Assembly (NCBI GenBank): GCA_902780635.1
Contig: CACZGH010000011.1
Location: 120,542-184,541, forward strand
Reading direction: 5' to 3'
Source of the DNA: an uncultured Prevotellaceae bacterium
GTDB taxonomy: Bacteria > Bacteroidota > Bacteroidia > Bacteroidales > Bacteroidaceae
Length of the DNA: 64,000 bases
The translations under genes and the position numbers were made by a program. This document shows, in pieces, positions 60,114 through 64,000 of this stretch. How positions within the stretch are numbered: the first letter of the stretch is position 1; each line of letters starts with the position of its first letter. The notes below the pieces were generated by a model. The model ran no database searches, had not been told where the DNA came from, and worked only from the letters and a program-made list of their open reading frames with translations.

Positions 60114-61568
60114 TTAAGAAGATTTAACTTTATCAAGTTTTGATAAAATAAAAACAACCCATAAAGGAGTTACACACTGCAGGAAAGAAGATATTACCGC
60201 CGTCTGCCTTAGTTGTGATGCATATATGATTGTGCAACGATTATTGATTCTTGTTCTCTTAAGATTGAACTGAGTGTACTCATCATTTACTGGCCATACA
60301 TAAACTGCATTGTAATTTGCATTAAATGCTACGTCTTGAAGCAGTTCATTATCGGTTGTAATAAATGACAGATAAGTTCTTATACCGGCATAAATTACAC
60401 ACATTTTTTCATCGTCTATGAAGCGAATATAGGTAGAAATTACACCCCTCGCATCATGCTGCGTACGTATCCATTCTATCTTTCCCTTCGCATCCACTTT
60501 AACAACAATAGCACATTCGTAATAATTATAATATTCCTGAATATATATTTTACCATGACCTAAGAAGTATATGTTGCCCTTATTGTCTCTGATGGACTGC
60601 TTGAGGTAAAAGGAGTGTTCTAGATTCCTGTATTCTGTATCGTCTGAAGATGTGCTGACAACCTTGCCCTCGGCATCGAAGGTGATAGCCACAATTGTCT
60701 TTTCGCCTTTCCTGCCCATTGCCACTACACTACCATCAGCTATCTCGTGAACATCATTTAGTTCATCGGCAAAATCACCTTCTTCCTCATGAATCAGTTG
60801 ACCATTGGCATCCAAGCGTGCGAAGTAATATTTGCCATCAGTGTTGTTCTTGCCTACAACGGCCATACCACCATCCTTACATGCGTATGCTCCATTGATT
60901 AAATAATCATCGGTTTTACGAGTATATTTGTACAACACATCACCAATCTCAGGGTTTACCCTGTATGCCATATCGTATGACCAGGCTGCTATGTTGCCTT
61001 CCTCTGATACAGATGCATTCTCCACCCCTATTGAGATTCTCCACTTCACCACACCATCGGCGTCAGTTCTGCGGAGTCGGAGATTTGAGGTGGAATAATC
61101 AAGTTCCTTGCATGTAATATCAAGGAAGTCTCCCCCGGGCATCTGACGGACTAACAAATTCACCTCCTCATTGTTCCCATAGAGGTCCATCTCGCGCCAT
61201 CCGATGACAGTCGCATACGACTTGAGTGTCTTGAACGTCATGTCCTTGGTAAGCACCTTCTCGCCGTCCAAGGCGGTGATTGACAAATGATACTCCGTAT
61301 CTGGCGTCAAAGCACGCAACGTAATCTTTTTGTTTTTGGAAGTTTGTTTGATTTGCACACCATCAAGGTTTATATAACAAGTCAAGTCTTTTTGGAGAAT
61401 CACATCAGCACGGTCTTTATGAACCTCCATTTTGACAGGAAGTTCATCATTGCTATACGAAGGCATTTCCTCACTGTAGGAAATTTCTTCCCATTCTGTA
61501 CTACAACCAGCCATCACCATTGCCCCGACAGCTGTGAGCACTGTTATTATGATAGATTTAGCATTCAT
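60114..61568 (-). CDS. Beta-propeller lipoprotein with scrambled C-terminus
   Basis: 484 aa. Lipobox (MAGC, Cys22), a fibronectin-III-like domain (about 45-120: LRALTPDTEYHLSITALDG), then propeller blades of the type CKDGGMAVVG...YYFARLDANG. Its ATG overlaps the upstream kelch lipoprotein TGA (ATGA), so both are made together. The last about 35 residues look wrong: removing TA from TATATA (60222-60227) and one A from AAAA (60138-60141, minus strand) restores a normal last blade (ITTKADGGNIFF...FYFIKLDKVKSS). The two changes add to +3, so the gene keeps its stop. Probably a surface-exposed protein; function unknown. Confidence 0.7.
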   Translation of the reverse strand: MNAKSIIITVLTAVGAMVMAGCSTEWEEISYSEEMPSYSNDELPVKMEVHKDRADVILQKDLTCYINLDGVQIKQTSKNKKITLRALTPDTEYHLSITALDGEKVLTKDMTFKTLKSYATVIGWREMDLYGNNEEVNLLVRQMPGGDFLDITCKELDYSTSNLRLRRTDADGVVKWRISIGVENASVSEEGNIAAWSYDMAYRVNPEIGDVLYKYTRKTDDYLINGAYACKDGGMAVVGKNNTDGKYYFARLDANGQLIHEEEGDFADELNDVHEIADGSVVAMGRKGEKTIVAITFDAEGKVVSTSSDDTEYRNLEHSFYLKQSIRDNKGNIYFLGHGKIYIQEYYNYYECAIVVKVDAKGKIEWIRTQHDARGVISTYIRFIDDEKMCVIYAGIRTYLSFITTDNELLQDVAFNANYNAVYVWPVNDEYTQFNLKRTRINNRCTIIYASQLRQTAVISSFLQCVTPLWVVFILSKLDKVKSS

Positions 61569-63175
61569 TTGAGGTTGAAGTTGATGAAGTGCATACTTGT
61601 AGCGCCTAAAATGCCCGTGTATTTCAACATAGGACCCAAGATGAGCTTGTCCTTATAGAATGTGCCTGTTAGCATATTGGGGCCAATGATATAAGTATCG
61701 TAAAGACCTAACAGTTCCCATTCCTTGGTGTTGAAATCATAACTGTAGATAGCAGAGTTGTCTTTATTGCCGGCATAGATGAGTTTGCCGTTATGCTCGA
61801 GAAGACATTGATTCTGGTTGCTGGTGTTATAAACAGATGCCAACTGTGTCTCCATGGTCCATTTGTCTTTACTTGAGTCATACACCCAGAGGAAGCCTTG
61901 CGGTGTCATGAAGTAGCCATTGGTCTCACCGTTGCCCGTCTGCATCACTTCCTGCGCTGTAGGTCTGTCGGCCACCTTCGTCCATTCTCCCTTGGAGATA
62001 TCATACTTCCATGTCTCCATGAACTGCTTGGTTGTAGTGGAATAGTTTCCGCCCAAAATATACACACTGCCGCCTGCGGCAAAAGTCCTCATGTAGTAAA
62101 ACTCCCCCCTTACAGGCAGGTCTGCCAGTTTCTTCCAACTGTCAGTTTCGGGATTGTACTCATACAATTCATTCTGTACCGAGTTGCTGTTGCTGCCATA
62201 AGGTTTTTGAATTTCCGTGATACCATACGCTTTGGAGCCTACAGCCACAATCTCCGTGATGTCATAGGGTACATCCTTGTGTTTTGTCCATGTTTTGGTG
62301 CTGAGGTCGCAGGAGACAAGTAGCTTGTCTGCCATCTTTGTGTAATAGTACATCCTGTCATCGATTCTGAAAGATGCCCTGGCAAAGTGTGGCAGATCCT
62401 CAAACTCGCTGAATGGTGTTGTGGCCTCCTCTTCCGGCTTCAAGGGCAGTATCCGGATTTTCTTTGGCAAAGGCAGTTCAGCATCAGGCCAGTGCAAAGC
62501 CACGTCGTAAATACCTGGCCCGATGTCTGTCATGTCCACAAAGAGACAAATATCTGCTTCCCCGGAACCCTTCATTGAGTTTTCCCATTCTACAGGGTAG
62601 ATATGATCGCCCACCCTGACCTCTACGGGTTTACCTTGCATCGCATACCTCACCACAATGCCAAAACGCCTCTTCGCTGAAAAGTGCAGTGCTATTTCAT
62701 CCGTCTCGTATTTCCATGGGTATGACGTCCCATCTACAATGGCATCAAGATAGGTTGGCTGCCCCCAAATATGGAGATAACTTTCAGCGGTCATGTTTGT
62801 CAGACTAATCATGAGCGATTTTGACTTGAATGAGTTCTTGTCAGTTTTAAGCACTGCACTCACTATATATTCGTGGTCTTTAGCCGGCACTGCAAATGTT
62901 TTCTGAACTTTTTGCACACGGTCATCTCCAAGCTTCACGTTGGTTGTAGAAAGTGCGTTGCCCGCATCCTTCGCGTCATAAACAAGCAACTGCAAGCTAT
63001 GATTGAAGAAAGACTCACCCTTGTCCACCGTCATATAGGCAGTGAAAGAATTGCCAGAGGCGACAACACACGAATCCATCGTGATGCTCGGTAGGGAATA
63101 ATTCTCCACCACCTCCTCCTTTGTACAAGCCATTAGCATCAAGAAAAAAGCCAATAGCGATGGGATTTTCTTCAT
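61565..63175 (-). CDS. Kelch-repeat lipoprotein
   Basis: 536 aa. Short signal peptide with lipobox (LMAC, Cys17). Residues about 25-240 are beta-sandwich-like, then a kelch-type propeller from about 255 (FARASFRIDDRMYYY, LYEYNPETDSWKKLADLP, VYILGGNYSTTTKQFMETWKYD, WVYDSSKDKW, IYSYDFNTKEWELLG). Such proteins bind ligands at the outer membrane. It is the first gene of a two-gene unit, with the propeller lipoprotein coupled downstream. The pair appears to be cargo of the integrative element. Kelch similarity is clear; ligand unknown. Confidence 0.75.
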   Translation of the reverse strand: MKKIPSLLAFFLMLMACTKEEVVENYSLPSITMDSCVVASGNSFTAYMTVDKGESFFNHSLQLLVYDAKDAGNALSTTNVKLGDDRVQKVQKTFAVPAKDHEYIVSAVLKTDKNSFKSKSLMISLTNMTAESYLHIWGQPTYLDAIVDGTSYPWKYETDEIALHFSAKRRFGIVVRYAMQGKPVEVRVGDHIYPVEWENSMKGSGEADICLFVDMTDIGPGIYDVALHWPDAELPLPKKIRILPLKPEEEATTPFSEFEDLPHFARASFRIDDRMYYYTKMADKLLVSCDLSTKTWTKHKDVPYDITEIVAVGSKAYGITEIQKPYGSNSNSVQNELYEYNPETDSWKKLADLPVRGEFYYMRTFAAGGSVYILGGNYSTTTKQFMETWKYDISKGEWTKVADRPTAQEVMQTGNGETNGYFMTPQGFLWVYDSSKDKWTMETQLASVYNTSNQNQCLLEHNGKLIYAGNKDNSAIYSYDFNTKEWELLGLYDTYIIGPNMLTGTFYKDKLILGPMLKYTGILGATSMHFINFNLK

Positions 63176-63209
63176 CGTCGTTATTTAAAAAAGATTTGGT
63201 TGTTATATG

Positions 63210-63217
63210 CAAAATTA
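63210..63217 (-). promoter_or_regulatory. -7 box of the lipoprotein pair
   Basis: Minus-strand TAATTTTG, then C, 35 bp before the kelch lipoprotein ATG. At 19-20 nt upstream the sequence is TTGG, a partial match to the -33 box. Confidence 0.5.
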
Positions 63218-63409
63218 TACAAAGCACCGACATTTTCCAAGAAAAGTGATTACAGTTTTTACCACGTTGCAAAAATATAGAAAAAAAACTATACTTCCAA
63301 TAATATATCAAATATGTTATCCATAAAATGGAAACATTCGGATTACAGCATCCCCCTTTTGTGTAGATTGGCCAAGGAGGAGGCAACCAATGACATTTTT
63401 GGACTATAA

Positions 63410-63464
63410 AAAGATTGAAACCTTATGCAATGTACGAATGAGATATTATGGTTTCACAATCTTT
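63410..63464. repeat. Inverted repeat in a gene-free stretch
   Basis: AAAGATTGAAACC (63410-63422) and GGTTTCACAATCTTT (63450-63464) pair with a single bulged base around a 27-nt loop. The stretch 63176-63908 contains no gene I can support; a 66-codon open frame at 63583-63783 has no recognisable features. Confidence 0.55.
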
Positions 63465-63560
63465 CATAAGACATATAAAACCCCAAATGTTAAGTTTGGT
63501 CCGCTAACGAATTAAAGGAATCGTTTCCAACAAGGAACGACCACGTTCTTGCTAAAAACC

Positions 63561-63614
63561 TTAAAGAATGTAAAATTAAAGAATGATGAAATTAAAGAAT
63601 AATGAATTAAAGAT
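63561..63614 (+). repeat. Imperfect 15-16 bp tandem repeat
   Basis: TTAAAGAATG begins at 63561 and 63576, TTAAAGAATA at 63592 and TTAAAGAT at 63607, i.e. periods of 15, 16 and 15 bp. AT-rich and probably non-coding. Confidence 0.6.
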
Positions 63615-63908
63615 ATCTCAACCACCCTGTGTTGATAGTTGCCTCGCGGCGATCAAGCGATTGAATACACGACTAAGTCCCAGTAGCGTTGGCAAAATTA
63701 TGCAAGATTTCTCATTCTTCCAAATCGCAATGAAATTTTTAGCATTTTTTTGCTTGAGTCACAATGCTTTGGCAATATATTAAGCATTGCTGTTATATTC
63801 AATTTTGGGATAACAACAAGAATTCTCTTTCTTATGGGGATTCAACCAACAATCAATAGCGTCTTCATTCTTGTCAAAAAATAAGTGTGTGCCAAAAAAG
63901 CATTGAAG

Positions 63909-64000
63909 TGAACCCCAAAAGTTGGACAAAAAACTTTTGGGGTTCATCATGTATATACATCACACATTAGAAGAAAAGAAAGAAATCATCCGCCTTCATG
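63909..64000 (+). mobile_element. Left end of an IS3-family insertion sequence
   Basis: TGAACCCCAAAAGTTGGACA at 63909-63928 has the look of the left terminal repeat of IS3/IS150-group elements (TG start, C-run, AAAAGTTGGACA). It is followed by a transposase start. The terminal repeat also pairs with itself: CCCCAAAAGTT (63913-63923) and AACTTTTGGGG (63932-63942) form an 11-bp hairpin just before the ATG. The element continues past the right edge. Confidence 0.75.
63949..64000 (+). CDS. IS3-family transposase OrfA, partial
   Basis: Seventeen codons from ATG 63949 before the window ends: MYIHHTLEEKKEIIRLH. The pattern (acidic/basic helix with EEKKEII) suits the start of the helix-turn-helix OrfA of IS3/IS150-type elements. 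The gene lies 7 bp after a strong hairpin within the terminal repeat, which would block read-in of outside transcripts and translation. Identification rests mainly on the terminal repeat and distance. Confidence 0.6.
   Translation, partial: MYIHHTLEEKKEIIRLH

Noticed and set aside
60129-60147. Third TTTATCAA...TTGATAAA palindrome as an operator
   Set aside because: It lies at the coding end of the propeller lipoprotein and encodes the normal FIKLDK blade ending, so the palindrome may be incidental.
63583-63783. 66-codon open frame on the plus strand
   Set aside because: Begins inside the tandem repeat, no recognisable domain, no promoter box at a sensible distance.

Overview
The window looks like chromosomal DNA of a Bacteroidota species, most likely a Prevotellaceae member. 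The evidence is a SusC/SusD pair, GldH, T9SS-like C-terminal tails, RicT-type PSP1 protein, DUF4302 and DUF3857 proteins, and many promoters of the Bacteroidota form TTTG-N19/20-TAnnTTTG. Genus-level assignment is inference.

Positions 1-14133 (minus strand) are one long surface-polysaccharide operon read from right to left. It holds a Wzx flippase, two hexapeptide acyltransferases, an Fe-S FrhB-family protein coupled to a pyruvyl transferase, three GT4 enzymes, a Wzy-like polymerase, a TupA-like ATP-grasp protein, a mini acyl-synthesis cassette (ACP, KAS III, SDR, acyltransferase), a GT11 fucosyltransferase and a GT2 cut by the left edge. Upstream lie a structured leader of about 350 nt, a terminator hairpin, and a bifunctional CDP-ribitol synthase (14596-15957) with its own promoter. 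A large CotH/lamin-tail surface protein follows (16068-19574).

Positions 20059-26397 (plus) form a cell-wall elongation operon, mreB-mreC-mreD-pbp2-rodA, led by a gene for only the IMP-cyclohydrolase half of PurH. Convergent to it are holB-ricT-gldH and metF, then a sugar/H+ symporter. Positions 32131-41621 are a SusC/SusD locus that carries a Mx1-type metallopeptidase, a DUF4302 lipoprotein and a tailed secreted protein but no glycosidase. Its promoter and terminator are clear. Next come a coiled-coil lipoprotein, divergent rsmI and tdk, an AI-2E-family permease, tRNA-Lys(UUU), a membrane-anchored winged-helix regulator, and a DUF2723 membrane protein. Between those last two lies a three-fold 11-bp direct repeat placed like an activator site. 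DUF3098, GH53 galactanase, M13 peptidase, DUF3857 protein and GH105 hydrolase complete the chromosomal part.

From about 57115 rightwards the sequence looks like an integrative element inserted in a tRNA-Met(CAU) gene: a 3' tRNA fragment with its terminator, then a tyrosine integrase, a broken ORF6N gene, an unknown coiled-coil protein under an operator-like promoter, and two translationally coupled beta-propeller lipoproteins, one with compensating frameshifts. The window ends in the left end of an IS3-family element. The most notable leads are the winged-helix/11-bp repeat/DUF2723 module, the CDP-ribitol synthase without a visible ribitol-phosphate transferase, the tRNA-borne decaying element, and several families of 7-9 bp intergenic tandem repeats that sit on gene boundaries.
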